Positions 1-10,165 of a stretch of 64,000 nucleotides of DNA are shown here, one piece after another. Position numbers and translations under genes: made by a program. This stretch comes from Ureibacillus xyleni. Its GTDB lineage: Bacteria > Bacillota > Bacilli > Bacillales_A > Planococcaceae. The stretch's first letter is position 1; the number at the start of each line of letters is the position of its first letter. The stretch covers positions 771,570-835,569 of the forward strand of contig NZ_OBMQ01000001.1 in NCBI RefSeq assembly GCF_900217795.1, in the 5' to 3' direction. The notes under the pieces were generated by a model, which saw only the letters and a program-made list of their open reading frames with translations, did not search any database and was not told the DNA's origin.

Positions 1-190
<190 letters not shown>

Positions 191-255
191 ACACTTGCGC
201 TCCAAGTCTTTTTTACTTACCTTTTAAGTAGTGAAGATTGAAAGGTGAGAGAAAT

Positions 256-486
256 ATGTTATCCAAAGAAAAAATTGAACGAATTAATGCACTATCTAAA
301 AAAGCAAAAGCTGGCACATTAACTGAAGAAGAAGCAAAAGAACGTACATTACTCCGAAAAGAGTACTTAGAATCCTTCCGTAATTCGTTTAGGAACACAA
401 TCGAAAACGTTCAAGTTTATGATGCAAATGGCAATGAAGTGACACCAGAAAAAATTAAAAATATCCAAAAGAATAAATTGAATTAA
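256..486 (+). CDS. ynzC: YnzC family protein (DUF896)
   Basis: A 76-residue, highly charged, probably all-helical cytosolic protein. The N-terminal half (LSKEKIERINALSKKAK, then EEAKERTLLRKEYL) is typical of the DUF896/YnzC family, which folds as a small helical hairpin. The ATG at 256 is chosen because AAAGGTGAG lies at 242-250, about six bases ahead; an in-frame TTG at 238 would sit on the wrong side of that site. It lies between yneB and tkt, as in B. subtilis, where it belongs to the LexA-controlled yneAB-ynzC operon. No biochemical function is known. Confidence 0.85.
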   Translation: MLSKEKIERINALSKKAKAGTLTEEEAKERTLLRKEYLESFRNSFRNTIENVQVYDANGNEVTPEKIKNIQKNKLN

Positions 487-670
487 TAGAGTAAAAACTT
501 TAAAACAGTGTCCAGCTATGCACCTTCATTAGAGCTTGACGTAATAATGTAGCACAATTGTAAAAAGTATGTCATAAATCCGAAAATGTCTGTAAATAGG
601 ATTGTTTTCTTATACAATCTTGTCTAAACTGTAAAAGTATACACATTAGCACGAGAAAGGATGTCAAATA

Positions 671-2665
671 ATGGCACAAAACGCGGATCTATTAGCAATT
701 AACGCAATCCGAACACTATCTATTGATGCAATTGAAAAAGCAAATTCGGGCCATCCAGGTTTACCAATGGGTGCAGCTCCAATGGCATACACTTTATGGA
801 CGAAACAATTAAGACACAACCCTCAAAACCCAAACTGGTATAATCGCGACCGCTTCGTTCTTTCAGCTGGTCATGGTTCTATGTTACTTTATAGCTTATT
901 ACATCTAGGTGGATATGGCTTAGATATGGAAGAAATTAAAAACTTCCGTCAATGGGGCTCTAAAACGCCAGGACATCCTGAATACGGTCATACAGTAGGG
1001 GTTGAAGCAACAACTGGACCACTTGGACAAGGGATTGCGATGACGGTTGGTATGGCAATGGCTGAAAAACATTTAGCTGCTACATATAACAAACCAGGTC
1101 ACGAAATTGTGGATCATTACACATTTGCTCTTTGTGGTGATGGCGACTTAATGGAAGGCGTAGCTGCTGAGGCAATCTCTTTAGCTGGACACTTACAATT
1201 AGAAAAATTAATCGTGTTATACGATTCAAATGACATTTCATTAGACGGCGATTTAGCAAAATCATTCTCTGAGAACGTGCAAAAACGTTTTGAGTCTTAC
1301 GGTTGGAACTATCTTCATGTTGCAGATGGAAATGACGTTGACGCGATTAATGCGGCAATCGAACAAGCAAAACAATCAAAAGGCAAACCAACTTTAATCG
1401 AAGTAAAAACGGTAATCGGTTTCGGTTCTCCAAACAAGTCTGGTAAAGCAGATTCTCATGGTGCGCCACTAGGGACAGATGAAGTTGTATTAACAAAAAC
1501 AGCTTACGGATGGGGACATGAACCATTCCAAATTCCAGAAGAAGTTTATACAACATTTAAAGAAGCTGCTGAAAAACAAGGCGCTCAACCAGAAGCAGAT
1601 TGGAACACGAAATTCGAAAGCTACAAAGCAGAATACCCTGAGTTAGCTGAGCAATTCATTAAAGCAATGAACAATGAATTACCAGCAGACTTTGATGCAG
1701 AAGTACCTGTGTATGAAGCGGGTAAATCTGTTGCAACACGTTCTTCATCAGGTGACGTAATTAACGCATTAGCGAAAAAAGTCCCTTCATTCTTTGGAGG
1801 AAGTGCTGACCTTGCTGGATCGAACAAAACAACGATGAAGGGTGCAGGAGATTTCTCACCTGAAACTCCAGAAGGCCGCAACATTTGGTTTGGTGTTCGT
1901 GAATTTGCAATGGGTGCTGCCTTAAACGGTATGGCATTACATGGTGGATTAAATGTATTCGGTGGAACATTCTTCGTATTCTCTGATTATGTACGTCCAG
2001 CCGTTCGTTTATCTGCTTTAATGGGTCTACCTGTAACGTATGTATTTACACATGATTCCATTGCTGTAGGGGAAGATGGTCCAACGCACGAACCAATTGA
2101 ACATTTAGCATCATTACGTGCTATGCCAAATCTTTCTGTTATTCGTCCAGCTGATGCAAACGAATCTGCAGAAGCTTGGAAATTAGCTGTTCAATCAAAA
2201 GATGTACCGACCGTGCTAGTTCTTTCTCGTCAAAACTTACCGGTATTAGAACATTCAGCACAATTAGCTAAAGACGGTGTTGCAAAAGGTGCTTATGTTG
2301 TTTCTCCAGCTACAAAAGAAACTCCGGATGCAATTTTAATCGCAACAGGTTCAGAAGTTTCCCTTGCTGTTGAAGCACAAGCAAAATTACGTGCTGAAGG
2401 AATTGATGCATCAGTAGTATCGATGCCATCAATGGACCGCTTCGAACAACAATCAGCTGACTATAAAGAATCGGTTCTTCCTAAAGCTGTGACAAAACGT
2501 CTTGCGATTGAAATGGGTTCTTCATTCGGTTGGCATAAATATACAGGCTTTGAAGGCGACGTTTTAGCTATCGATCAATTCGGTGCAAGTGCTCCTGGTG
2601 AAATTGTTATGGAACAATACGGTTTCACAGTAGACAATGTCGTTTCGAAAGTAAAATCTTTATAA
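671..2665 (+). CDS. tkt: Transketolase
   Basis: Thiamine-diphosphate enzyme of the non-oxidative pentose phosphate pathway. It moves two-carbon ketol units between sugar phosphates such as xylulose-5-P, ribose-5-P and erythrose-4-P. The 664 residues match the usual family length. An N-terminal cofactor domain contains '[11 protein letters not shown]' near residue 27 and 'CGDGDLMEG' near 154. A central pyrimidine-binding domain (about 350-520) contains '[15 protein letters not shown]'. A C-terminal domain follows. The start is set by GAGAAAGGA at 652-660, about ten bases before the ATG. It ends in a terminator and is monocistronic here. In relatives sirA and yneF come next; here they are about 11 kb away. 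Confidence 0.97.
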   Translation: MAQNADLLAINAIRTLSIDAIEKANSGHPGLPMGAAPMAYTLWTKQLRHNPQNPNWYNRDRFVLSAGHGSMLLYSLLHLGGYGLDMEEIKNFRQWGSKTPGHPEYGHTVGVEATTGPLGQGIAMTVGMAMAEKHLAATYNKPGHEIVDHYTFALCGDGDLMEGVAAEAISLAGHLQLEKLIVLYDSNDISLDGDLAKSFSENVQKRFESYGWNYLHVADGNDVDAINAAIEQAKQSKGKPTLIEVKTVIGFGSPNKSGKADSHGAPLGTDEVVLTKTAYGWGHEPFQIPEEVYTTFKEAAEKQGAQPEADWNTKFESYKAEYPELAEQFIKAMNNELPADFDAEVPVYEAGKSVATRSSSGDVINALAKKVPSFFGGSADLAGSNKTTMKGAGDFSPETPEGRNIWFGVREFAMGAALNGMALHGGLNVFGGTFFVFSDYVRPAVRLSALMGLPVTYVFTHDSIAVGEDGPTHEPIEHLASLRAMPNLSVIRPADANESAEAWKLAVQSKDVPTVLVLSRQNLPVLEHSAQLAKDGVAKGAYVVSPATKETPDAILIATGSEVSLAVEAQAKLRAEGIDASVVSMPSMDRFEQQSADYKESVLPKAVTKRLAIEMGSSFGWHKYTGFEGDVLAIDQFGASAPGEIVMEQYGFTVDNVVSKVKSL

Positions 2666-2670
2666 TATCT

Positions 2671-2709
2671 AAAGGGGCATCTTCACAACCACGTGGAGAG
2701 CCCCTTTTT
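2671..2709. terminator. Intrinsic terminator after tkt
   Basis: AAAGGGGC at 2671-2678 pairs with GCCCCTTT at 2700-2707 and runs into a short T-tract. It lies between the convergent tkt and the sigma-54 regulator gene. The T-run is clear on the plus strand and weak on the minus strand, so it mainly serves tkt. Confidence 0.8.
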
Positions 2710-2710
2710 G

Positions 2711-4138
2711 CTATACTTTTCCTTTTTCATTTAACAAATATTTTAATTGGCGAGTAGTGATTTTTAATGAATCTGCCGTTTTTTTACGGTCGCCTACATG
2801 ATTCTTTAACGATTTTAAAACAAAGGACCGACCCACTTGTTTCTCTAATTCTTTAACTGAAAACAGCACATCGTCTAATTGAATATCCTTGTATCGATCC
2901 CACATCGATAAGATATTCCTTGTCCAACCAGTTAAATAGGACTCTAAATCATCTTCGTTATGGTGCTGAATTTGATGCCCGCTATTTTGTGCTAATTTTT
3001 CTGGTAAGTATATTGGCGTAATCGTTGTTTCATCTTCGTCCATTAGCGCCACGGCACGTTTTACAATATTAAATAGTTCTCGTACATTCCCAGGCCACTC
3101 ATAAGTTCGCATCATTTCCAAACTTTCCTTAGAAAACGACAAATGACTCGCATTTACTTTCCCTAAAAAGTACTGAAGGTAAAGTTCGAGATCTTCCTTT
3201 CTTTTTCGCAATGGTGGAAGATTCAGTTTTACAACATCTAATCTATACAACAAATCTTCACGAAAAGTTTTTTCTTCTACCGCTTTTTCTAAATCTCGAT
3301 TGGTTGCTGCAATGATTCTCGTGTTTGTTTTACGAACCGATTCACCACCAACCCGGTAATATTCACCTGTTTCTAATACACGCAACAATTGTACTTGAAT
3401 TCCTAAACTTGCTTCGCCAATTTCATCTAAAAAAAGCGTGCCATTGTCAGCAATTTCAAATATCCCTTTTTTCAACTTTACGGCACCTGTAAATGCCCCT
3501 TTTTCGTGTCCAAATAATTCGCTTTCTAGCAAAGTCTCGGGTATTGCACCACAGTTTATTCGAATAAATGGTTGATTATATCGTAAGCTTGCATGGTGAA
3601 TAAAGTTGGCAAGTACCTCTTTTCCGGTTCCAGTTTCCCCTTCAATTAATATATTAATATTCTTTCTAGCTATTTTTTCAGCAAGTTTGGCAAGTTCATT
3701 CATTTCCTTATTTGCACCAATAATAAACCCGAGCTTTGAAGCTATTTGATTTGTCTCTTCTTGGCTCGAAACGGTCTCTACACTTAAATGTTTGTCCAAT
3801 GTGTTTTCTAACTGATCTAAATCATCAAAAGGTTTTTCGATATAGTCGCTTGCTCCGTTTTTCAATGCCTCCACTGCAGTTTTGACGGTGCTGTAACCAG
3901 TCATAATAATAGCCTTACAATTTGGTTGTGAATTTTTTAGTAGTTTCAATAACTCTATTCCATTTGAATCGGGTAGTTTTAAATCGATTAAAGCTAGGTC
4001 AAAAGAAAGTTCTGATATTAAAGTAGTAAAATCATTTTTATTTACTGCAATACTTACTTGGAATCCTTTTTCCTCCAGTAAATGACGAAAGAAATTTCCA
4101 ACTTCAATTTCGTCGTCCATAACTAAAACACGTTTCAA
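2711..4138 (-). CDS. Sigma-54-dependent response regulator (NtrC family)
   Basis: A 475-residue transcriptional activator for sigma-54 RNA polymerase. An N-terminal receiver domain carries the acidic pocket D8-D9 and the phospho-acceptor D52 in 'LIDLKLPDSNG'. The central AAA+ domain (about 135-370) has Walker A 'GETGTGKE', the sigma-54-contacting loop 'GAFTGA' and Walker B 'GTLFLDEIGE'. A Fis-like helix-turn-helix closes the protein (KKTADSLKITTRQLKYLL). It lies 18 bases behind the sensor kinase, which is coupled to an iron alcohol dehydrogenase; upstream again is adhA with a sigma-54 promoter. I infer that it activates adhA. The signal is unknown. Confidence 0.9.
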   Translation of the reverse strand: MKRVLVMDDEIEVGNFFRHLLEEKGFQVSIAVNKNDFTTLISELSFDLALIDLKLPDSNGIELLKLLKNSQPNCKAIIMTGYSTVKTAVEALKNGASDYIEKPFDDLDQLENTLDKHLSVETVSSQEETNQIASKLGFIIGANKEMNELAKLAEKIARKNINILIEGETGTGKEVLANFIHHASLRYNQPFIRINCGAIPETLLESELFGHEKGAFTGAVKLKKGIFEIADNGTLFLDEIGEASLGIQVQLLRVLETGEYYRVGGESVRKTNTRIIAATNRDLEKAVEEKTFREDLLYRLDVVKLNLPPLRKRKEDLELYLQYFLGKVNASHLSFSKESLEMMRTYEWPGNVRELFNIVKRAVALMDEDETTITPIYLPEKLAQNSGHQIQHHNEDDLESYLTGWTRNILSMWDRYKDIQLDDVLFSVKELEKQVGRSFVLKSLKNHVGDRKKTADSLKITTRQLKYLLNEKGKV

Positions 4139-4156
4139 CTTATGAACACAACCTTT

Positions 4157-5785
4157 CTATTGGCATTTAGCTGGTAATTTTAATCTGAATTCGCTACCTT
4201 CCTTGTACGTACTATCGATTTCTATAAATCCCTTATGTTTTTCGGCAATCCCTAAGCTAACGGATAAACCAAGTCCCGTTCCTTTTCCAGGCTCTTTTGT
4301 CGTAAAAAACGGATTAAAAATATCTTGCAGCTGGTGATGGGGAATGCCACTACCATTATCCCGGATGGAAAGTACAATCCATTTCCGACCGTGTTCCATT
4401 ACTTCGCTCGATTCGAGGTGAATTACTTTTTCCGCAATCTCTTTTTCCTCAAGAGCATCCTTTGCATTAATCAATAAGTTTAATATAATTTGTCCAATCT
4501 GTTGGATATTTCCCTGGACGCACTGCATGTTCTTTTGCAAATGCTTTTCAATTGTAATATTGAGCTTTTTAAATTGATCTCCAATAATATCTAGTACTTG
4601 TTCCACGGCTTCGTTAATCGAGAAATCATCAAAACTATATTCGTCTTGGCGAGAGAAGGTGAGTAAATTTTGGATAATGTTCTTGCACCTTTTTCCACAC
4701 ACATAAATATCCGATAGCAGCTTGTCAGTTCGCTCGTCCAATGATCCACCACGTAATAGTAATTGGGAATTTCCAAGAATCGCCGTTAAAGGGTTATTTA
4801 ATTCATGGGCAATCCCTGCTGCAATTTCGCCAATCGCCGCTAGCTTGCCAGATTGAATGAGCTGTGCCTCCATTTTTCGTTTTTCCGTAATATCAATAAT
4901 ATAAATAATATATGAATAGATTTGATAATTTTTATTGGCGATTGGATAAGCTCGTAGTTCAAATAAATGCTGCTTGTGATGAAACTCTTGAAAATAATTT
5001 TCTTCTATAATCGCTAAATCAGGAAGTTCAAGAAGTGTTTGTAGATTTTGACCTATAATAGACGAATTAAAAAAGTTGATTGCTGACTTATTACATTTTA
5101 AAATCGTCCCATTTGTATCGGTAATAAAAATCATATCGGATACGGACCGAAAAGTTTCCTCCCACTCCTTTTTCGTATCCAAAACTTTTTGATACAGCTT
5201 CACATTTTCAATACAAACCGCGATTTGATCGGAAAGTTGTTGGAAAAATGATAAATCAGCCTCGCTAAAATGGTTCAATTCTTTGCTGCCTATACTTAAA
5301 ATACCGATGACCGCTTTTTTACTAACAAGAGGAATAATAAGAATGCTTTTAATCCCTAACGAATGATAAGCTGCTTCTTCTATATAGTTAGGTGTTTCGC
5401 TCTTTAGCTTGAACAAAACTTTTTCGAGTGTAAGAATAGAGTTCCAATAAAGGGAATTCTCCCTTTGAAATTGATATCCAATCGGAAAGTGAATCGAATC
5501 TAGCGGATAGACGTTTGATAAAAACAGTTCATTATTTTCATACAGGGATAAACTAATTCGATCGATGGCAATAAATGCTTTTATTTTCTCAAAAATGTTA
5601 CTTAACATTTCATCAATAGACATTTCAATATTTAAACTTTGGGTTACTTCATTAATGACTTCTAATTGCATATTCTTCTTTTTTAGTTCTTCTACCATTA
5701 CTTTTAATTCACTGTAATAGCTCTTTTTTGATGATTGAATGCCTGTCAGTTTGTCGATTAACGATTCTCGCTCTTTTAACACCAA
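4157..5785 (-). CDS. Sensor histidine kinase (GAF-PAS-HisKA-HATPase)
   Basis: Cytosolic sensor kinase of about 542 residues, without membrane segments. An N-terminal coiled coil is followed by a GAF domain (about 50-195), a PAS domain (about 210-310), the HisKA box 'GEIAAGIAHELNNPL' with the phospho-histidine, and an HATPase domain with N-box, 'DNGSGIP' and 'GKGTGLGLSV'. It is the partner of the sigma-54 activator immediately downstream. The start is uncertain. A TTG at 5794 overlaps the dehydrogenase stop but lies one base from the AAAGG site at 5800-5796; the TTG at 5785 has a normal ten-base spacing and is used here. A GTG at 5782 is also possible. Translation looks coupled to the upstream dehydrogenase. 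A soluble GAF/PAS sensor suggests an intracellular signal such as a metabolite or redox state. Confidence 0.87.
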   Translation of the reverse strand: MVLKERESLIDKLTGIQSSKKSYYSELKVMVEELKKKNMQLEVINEVTQSLNIEMSIDEMLSNIFEKIKAFIAIDRISLSLYENNELFLSNVYPLDSIHFPIGYQFQRENSLYWNSILTLEKVLFKLKSETPNYIEEAAYHSLGIKSILIIPLVSKKAVIGILSIGSKELNHFSEADLSFFQQLSDQIAVCIENVKLYQKVLDTKKEWEETFRSVSDMIFITDTNGTILKCNKSAINFFNSSIIGQNLQTLLELPDLAIIEENYFQEFHHKQHLFELRAYPIANKNYQIYSYIIYIIDITEKRKMEAQLIQSGKLAAIGEIAAGIAHELNNPLTAILGNSQLLLRGGSLDERTDKLLSDIYVCGKRCKNIIQNLLTFSRQDEYSFDDFSINEAVEQVLDIIGDQFKKLNITIEKHLQKNMQCVQGNIQQIGQIILNLLINAKDALEEKEIAEKVIHLESSEVMEHGRKWIVLSIRDNGSGIPHHQLQDIFNPFFTTKEPGKGTGLGLSVSLGIAEKHKGFIEIDSTYKEGSEFRLKLPAKCQ

Positions 5786-5787
5786 GT

Positions 5788-6936
5788 TTACCAAGCCTTT
5801 CTGAAAAGTTGTTCAATGACACTCACTGTGACGTCTCTTGGATTGGTCAACATACATGCGTCATGCAAAGCTGTATAACTCATTTCAGCAATCTCACTAT
5901 CATCCACTTGTAATTCAGATAGTTTTTGTGGAGCACCGATATCTTCTATTAATTCATTCACTAAATGAATGGCGATTTTTCCTGCTTCCATATTTGAAAT
6001 GTTATGGTCTTTAAGTCCAAGTAGGTAAGCGATATCCGCAAACTTTTCTGGATTCGCTAATAAGTTATATTCCATCACATGGGGAAGTAGGATGGAGTTA
6101 ATGTCTCCGTGCAAAATCGGATATCTGCCACCGACTGCATGACTCATTGCATGAACAGCTCCTAAAATCGCGTTAGAAAAAGCAATTCCCGCTTGTAGAC
6201 TTGCCATCGCCATATGGGTTTTTGCCTCTTTATTATATTGGGATGCTACAGAAGAGCGTAAATATTTCCCAACTAGTGAGATTGCATTTTTTGCGTGAAC
6301 ATCTGTTAAAGGGGTTGCCGCTAAACTAATGTAAGATTCAATTCCATGCGTTAATACATCAATGCCTGTTGAAACGGTTAAATGGGTACTTTTTGTTACG
6401 AGTGTTTCAGGGTCAACAATTGCAATATCGGGTATTAATGACTTTGATATGATGGTCATTTTTTTTCGTTCTTCAGTATTTAAAATAATCGAAAACGGCG
6501 AAACTTCAGAACCGGAACCTGCAGTCGTAGGAACCATTATTTGAGGGGGGAGGGGGTGTTTAATTTTGTCAACGCCTTCGTAATCACGAATATGTCCTTC
6601 ATTTGTGGAAAGTAGGGCAATGGCTTTTGCAGCATCAATCGTACTACCTCCACCAACCCCAATGACAGCATCACATTGACTTTCTAAATAAACTTCCCGC
6701 CCTTTTTCGACTTCGTAATCTTTTGGGTTAATGGTGATTTCCGTAAAAGTTGTATATTTTAATCCCGCTTCTTCACAGCTTTCTACGACTTTATCGAGCC
6801 AACCAGCTTCTAAAATGCCTTCATCACTAACAATAAAAACATTCGATGCTCCTAATCGTAGACAACAATCTCCAATTTGCGATATCGTATGGTTGCCAAA
6901 GATAATTTCTGGTAATACAAATTTATGAACGTTCAT
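5788..6936 (-). CDS. Iron-containing (group III) alcohol dehydrogenase
   Basis: NAD(P)-dependent, metal-containing alcohol dehydrogenase of 382 residues, the usual family size. The nucleotide-binding signature 'GVGGGSTIDAAKAIA' is present, and so are the metal ligands: Asp and His four apart in 'GIDVLTHGIES', then two His fourteen apart in 'VHAMSHAVGGRYPILHG'. The ATG at 6936 is preceded by AAGGAGGT with good spacing, so the longer in-frame extension is not used. It is the first gene of a unit with the sensor kinase and sigma-54 regulator. The exact alcohol or aldehyde substrate cannot be read from sequence. I see no sigma-54 element directly in front; transcription may come through the adhA terminator or from its own weak promoter. 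Confidence 0.9.
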   Translation of the reverse strand: MNVHKFVLPEIIFGNHTISQIGDCCLRLGASNVFIVSDEGILEAGWLDKVVESCEEAGLKYTTFTEITINPKDYEVEKGREVYLESQCDAVIGVGGGSTIDAAKAIALLSTNEGHIRDYEGVDKIKHPLPPQIMVPTTAGSGSEVSPFSIILNTEERKKMTIISKSLIPDIAIVDPETLVTKSTHLTVSTGIDVLTHGIESYISLAATPLTDVHAKNAISLVGKYLRSSVASQYNKEAKTHMAMASLQAGIAFSNAILGAVHAMSHAVGGRYPILHGDINSILLPHVMEYNLLANPEKFADIAYLLGLKDHNISNMEAGKIAIHLVNELIEDIGAPQKLSELQVDDSEIAEMSYTALHDACMLTNPRDVTVSVIEQLFRKAW

Positions 6937-7005
6937 ATGTACCTCCTTAAAAAATCTTATATATTTGTTATTCCATAAAAGAGGGGATTTTCCTTTTTCA
7001 AACAG

Positions 7006-7051
7006 CAAAAAGGTTGTTCAAATCGACAGCGATTCGACTTGAACAACCTTT
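7006..7051 (-). terminator. Terminator after adhA
   Basis: A long stem: AAAGGTTGTTCAAATCG (7009-7025) pairs with CGACTTGAACAACCTTT (7035-7051), with a T-tract on the minus strand. It separates adhA from the iron-type dehydrogenase gene. Confidence 0.85.
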
Positions 7052-7066
7052 GTAACGATTATGAAA

Positions 7067-8077
7067 TTAAATTTTTAATACAACTCGTCCGTTAATTTTT
7101 CCTTCTTCCATTCGTTTGAATACTTCGTTAATATTGTCGAGCTCAGTTGTTTCAATCATTGCACGTACTTTACCGCGAACAGCAAAATCAATTGCTTCTT
7201 GCATGTCTTTTCTTGTTCCAACGATTGAGCCTTTTACAGTTACAGCGTTTAATACAGTATCGAAAATAGGGATTGGTAGTTCATCATTAGGTAGCCCAAC
7301 TACGACTAAAGTACCACCACGTCTAACAGATTGGTAAGCTTGTTCAAATGCTTTTTTGCTAACTGCAACACTTACCGCTGCATGTACGCCGCCTACTTTT
7401 TCTTTAATTGCTTCAACTGGATCTTCTTTTAAACCGTTAATTGCAATATCAGCACCAAGTTCAAGAGCTAAGTTTGATTTGTCATCACTAATATCCACTG
7501 CCACAACATTTAATCCCATAGCTTTTGCATATTGTAATGCAATATGGCCAAGTCCACCGATACCATAAATCGCAACCCATTCACCTGGTTTTGCACCGGA
7601 AATTTTTAATGCTTTATATGTTGTTACACCTGCACATAGAATTGGTGCAATTTCAACAGGGTCTGCCTCTTTCGGAATACGAGCAACATAATCAGCAGGT
7701 GCTTTACAATATTCTGCATATCCACCATCTACTGAATATCCACCATTGAGTTGATTTGGACAAAGTGTTTCTTGTCCAGATAAACAATATTCGCAATCGC
7801 CACAAGCAGAATATAACCAAGGAATTCCAACTCGATCGCCAATTTTAACAGAAGAAACATCACTTGCTACCTCTACAACAACCCCAACACCTTCGTGACC
7901 TGGAATTAACGGTAATTTTGGTTTAACTGGCCAATCCCCATGTGCTGCGTGTAAATCCGTATGGCAAACTCCACAAGCTTCAATCTTTACTAAAATTTCA
8001 CCACGCTCTAACGTTGGTTTTTCAACCTCTTTAATTTCTAAAGACTTGTTAAACTCATTCACTACAGCTGCTTTCAT
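7067..8077 (-). CDS. adhA: Zinc-dependent alcohol dehydrogenase AdhA
   Basis: Medium-chain zinc alcohol dehydrogenase of 336 residues, very close to the Geobacillus stearothermophilus ADH as I recall it (KAAVVxxF start, '[21 protein letters not shown]'). The catalytic zinc site uses the Cys of 'CGVCHTD', the His of 'GHEGVG' and a later Cys. The structural zinc site is the four-Cys lobe '[15 protein letters not shown]'. The Rossmann motif is '[17 protein letters not shown]'. The ATG at 8077 has GGGAGG seven bases ahead; a TTG one codon upstream is too close. It oxidises primary alcohols or reduces aldehydes with NAD. A sigma-54 promoter lies about 37 bp upstream. It is monocistronic. Confidence 0.96.
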   Translation of the reverse strand: MKAAVVNEFNKSLEIKEVEKPTLERGEILVKIEACGVCHTDLHAAHGDWPVKPKLPLIPGHEGVGVVVEVASDVSSVKIGDRVGIPWLYSACGDCEYCLSGQETLCPNQLNGGYSVDGGYAEYCKAPADYVARIPKEADPVEIAPILCAGVTTYKALKISGAKPGEWVAIYGIGGLGHIALQYAKAMGLNVVAVDISDDKSNLALELGADIAINGLKEDPVEAIKEKVGGVHAAVSVAVSKKAFEQAYQSVRRGGTLVVVGLPNDELPIPIFDTVLNAVTVKGSIVGTRKDMQEAIDFAVRGKVRAMIETTELDNINEVFKRMEEGKINGRVVLKI

Positions 8078-8113
8078 CAAAATTCCTCCCTTTTCTGGTT
8101 ATACTTTTTTATA

Positions 8114-8130
8114 AGCAAAAAACATGCCAA
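8114..8130 (-). promoter_or_regulatory. Sigma-54 (-24/-12) promoter of adhA
   Basis: On the minus strand the 17 bases read TTGGCATGTTTTTTGCT. This fits the YTGGCACGRNNNTTGCW consensus at nearly every informative position. The invariant GG (8128-8127) and GC (8116-8115) are exactly ten bases apart. Transcription would start near 8103, leaving a 25-base leader before the adhA start. The only sigma-54 activator gene in the window lies just downstream of adhA. Confidence 0.85.
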
Positions 8131-8188
8131 CTTTTGCATGTGTAAAAACGCTGAGTTTAAGAGAGTAGAAGATTTCTTGGGCCGAATT

Positions 8189-8226
8189 TTTGGCCAAATT
8201 GACCAGGAATTTGTTTTTGGGGTCAA
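8189..8226. promoter_or_regulatory. Candidate enhancer (activator) sites upstream of adhA
   Basis: Two symmetrical elements sit 61-98 bp upstream of the -24 box. TTTGGCCAAA (8189-8198) is a perfect ten-base palindrome. TTGACC (8199-8204) is mirrored by GGTCAA (8221-8226). NtrC-type activators usually bind dyad sites about 80-150 bp before the start point, so position and symmetry fit. Binding by the 2711-4138 regulator is inference. Confidence 0.5.
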
Positions 8227-8435
8227 GTTTGCCACTTTATTATCCAAATCAACTATTAAAACTTAAAGTAAATATTAAAATTGTCTAAAAGGCTCGAAAA
8301 ACTATTACAAAAGTTATGTATTATATAAATATTTAGTTTCAATATATATCCATTTTTAAGATAAAATACCCTTTCTATAGAACTAGCAAATAGGTACGAT
8401 TAAAAGAAGAAATCGTGAAAAGGTGGTGCAATTAT

Positions 8436-10118
8436 TTGAGGTTTTCAATTAAGAAAAAAATGTGGATTGGTTTTGGTTCAATTTTATTCTTGTTAATTGC
8501 AGTAACTAGTTTGGCTATTATAGGATTGTTAGATTTAACGAATCGATATAAAGAAATTCTTGAAGTTGATACGCAAAAAATAGCTAAAATCACGGAGATC
8601 GATCAAAGTCAAAGAGTTATGGTGGCTACAATATTGGAGTATGTTTCTTTTGAAGACCCAGAATCGTTATCCATTATCGATGCTACTATTGAACAAAGAA
8701 ATGCTGCCATTGAGGCTGTCATTGCGTTGGGAATTGATAAACAATCAACGGAATTACTTGATACCTTTAAGATGCATTCTGAAGAGTATATTGCAACAAA
8801 TAACAAACTGATTGAACAAGTTCAAAAAGGAAGATTAAATGAAGCAACTTTTATGGAATCTAAATTACTGAATGATAAGCTAATCAGTACATTAAATGAA
8901 TTAAAACAAACTTTTGAGAACGAAATTGTTGTGTCCCAAAGAAGTTTAGATTCTTTCCAATCGAAGGCGAATACAGGATTCATTATTGTCACAATCATTA
9001 GCATTATTATTGGTATTTTAATTTCTACATTTATTAGTAAAATCATTGCATCGCCAATCATCAAAGTAACCAATGCCCTTGAAGAAGTAGCCAATGGAAA
9101 CTTTTTAATCGAACCAATTAAAATAAAAAATAACGATGAAGCGGGAGCAATGGCTGAAACTTTTAATAAAATGTTATCTGATATACGAAATGTTGTAACG
9201 AATGTCCGTTCTTCATCACTTCAACTTGCCACAAATGCTGAGCAATTATCTTCAACGACAGAAGAAACGTTAGCGTCCTCTCAAATGGTTTCAGCATCTG
9301 CAGAGCAACAAATGTTAACGAGTGAACAACAATCGAATTTGATGCATTCTGCTGTACAGGCTATAACAGAACTAAATGATGCAGTTTCTCAAATTGCTAC
9401 GGATAATGAATTGATGATGGGCTCAACGAATGGCGTTCAAAAACTCGTGAAGTCAGGATCTGCTGTCGTAACTGAAGTTGTGAATCAAATGAACAATATT
9501 CATCATACATTTAGTGAAACATCGGATATTATGAAAAAAGTTGAAAGGCAATCCAATGAAATTCAAATGATTACATCTTTAATCAGAGAAATTTCAGATC
9601 AAACAAATTTGCTAGCTTTAAATGCAGCGATTGAAGCAGCACGGGCAGGGGACTATGGTAAAGGGTTTGCCGTAGTTGCGGATGAAGTAAGGAAGTTAGC
9701 AGAGCAATCGAAAAATTCTGCAATCGAAATTACTTCGATGGTACAACAAATACAGTCAGCAAGTAGTGAAGCTGTACAGGCAATTGTAATTGGTGGGGAT
9801 AAAGTGGACCAAGGATTAAGCAAAACAAATGAATCACTTGAAGTGTTTAATCAAATTGAAGCGAGTGTGGGAGATGTGGTAATACGAGTAGAATCTGTTT
9901 CGACCGCAATCGAACAAATTCATGCCATGTCCGCTACGGTAAGGGATAGTGTCCATCAAATTCAGAATCTTGCAAATAATGGAGTAAAACTATCAACTGA
10001 AACGAGTGTTGCAACAAAACAACAAATCGCTGCCAATGAAGAGATTTCAGCTAGCGCAGAATCTTTAGCGGATTTAGCTGAAAGGCTTCAATCAGAAGTG
10101 GAACATTTTAAAATATAA
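8436..10118 (+). CDS. Methyl-accepting chemotaxis protein
   Basis: Membrane chemoreceptor of about 560 residues. A first membrane helix (about residues 10-30) is followed by a roughly 150-residue extracellular helical sensing region, then a second helix ([18 protein letters not shown]). A HAMP domain follows, then a long coiled-coil signalling domain with the hairpin tip '[21 protein letters not shown]' region and '[16 protein letters not shown]'. The tip binds CheA and CheW. The start chosen is the TTG at 8436, nine bases behind AAAGGTGG; a GTG at 8415 would place that site inside the gene. The ligand is unknown. It is a single gene divergent from adhA, so a link to alcohol sensing is possible but unproven. 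Confidence 0.92.
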   Translation: MRFSIKKKMWIGFGSILFLLIAVTSLAIIGLLDLTNRYKEILEVDTQKIAKITEIDQSQRVMVATILEYVSFEDPESLSIIDATIEQRNAAIEAVIALGIDKQSTELLDTFKMHSEEYIATNNKLIEQVQKGRLNEATFMESKLLNDKLISTLNELKQTFENEIVVSQRSLDSFQSKANTGFIIVTIISIIIGILISTFISKIIASPIIKVTNALEEVANGNFLIEPIKIKNNDEAGAMAETFNKMLSDIRNVVTNVRSSSLQLATNAEQLSSTTEETLASSQMVSASAEQQMLTSEQQSNLMHSAVQAITELNDAVSQIATDNELMMGSTNGVQKLVKSGSAVVTEVVNQMNNIHHTFSETSDIMKKVERQSNEIQMITSLIREISDQTNLLALNAAIEAARAGDYGKGFAVVADEVRKLAEQSKNSAIEITSMVQQIQSASSEAVQAIVIGGDKVDQGLSKTNESLEVFNQIEASVGDVVIRVESVSTAIEQIHAMSATVRDSVHQIQNLANNGVKLSTETSVATKQQIAANEEISASAESLADLAERLQSEVEHFKI

Positions 10119-10126
10119 AAAACAAA

Positions 10127-10157
10127 ACGGGTATTCATGTGGATCGTGAATGCCCGT
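10127..10157. terminator. Bidirectional terminator between chemoreceptor gene and liaR
   Basis: ACGGGTATTCATG (10127-10139) pairs with CGTGAATGCCCGT (10145-10157) with one mismatch. The minus-strand side runs into TTTTGTTTTTT and the plus side into an AT-rich tract. Confidence 0.8.
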
Positions 10158-10165
10158 AAATTATT

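Larger units (their letters stand above)
8078..8435. other. Divergent intergenic region adhA / chemotaxis receptor
   Basis: This 358-bp gap holds the sigma-54 promoter and palindromes of adhA. The receptor-proximal half (about 8240-8410) is AT-rich. I could not find a convincing sigma-D or sigma-A promoter for the receptor gene. Confidence 0.6.

Noticed and set aside
6937..7060. Sigma-54 promoter for the iron-type alcohol dehydrogenase
   Set aside because: I found no GG-N10-GC arrangement with the right flanks in this interval; only the adhA terminator and AT-rich sequence are present.
8141..8155. TGTAAAAACGCTGA upstream of adhA as a CcpA (cre) site
   Set aside because: Spacing between TGTAA and CG is two bases too long for the cre consensus.
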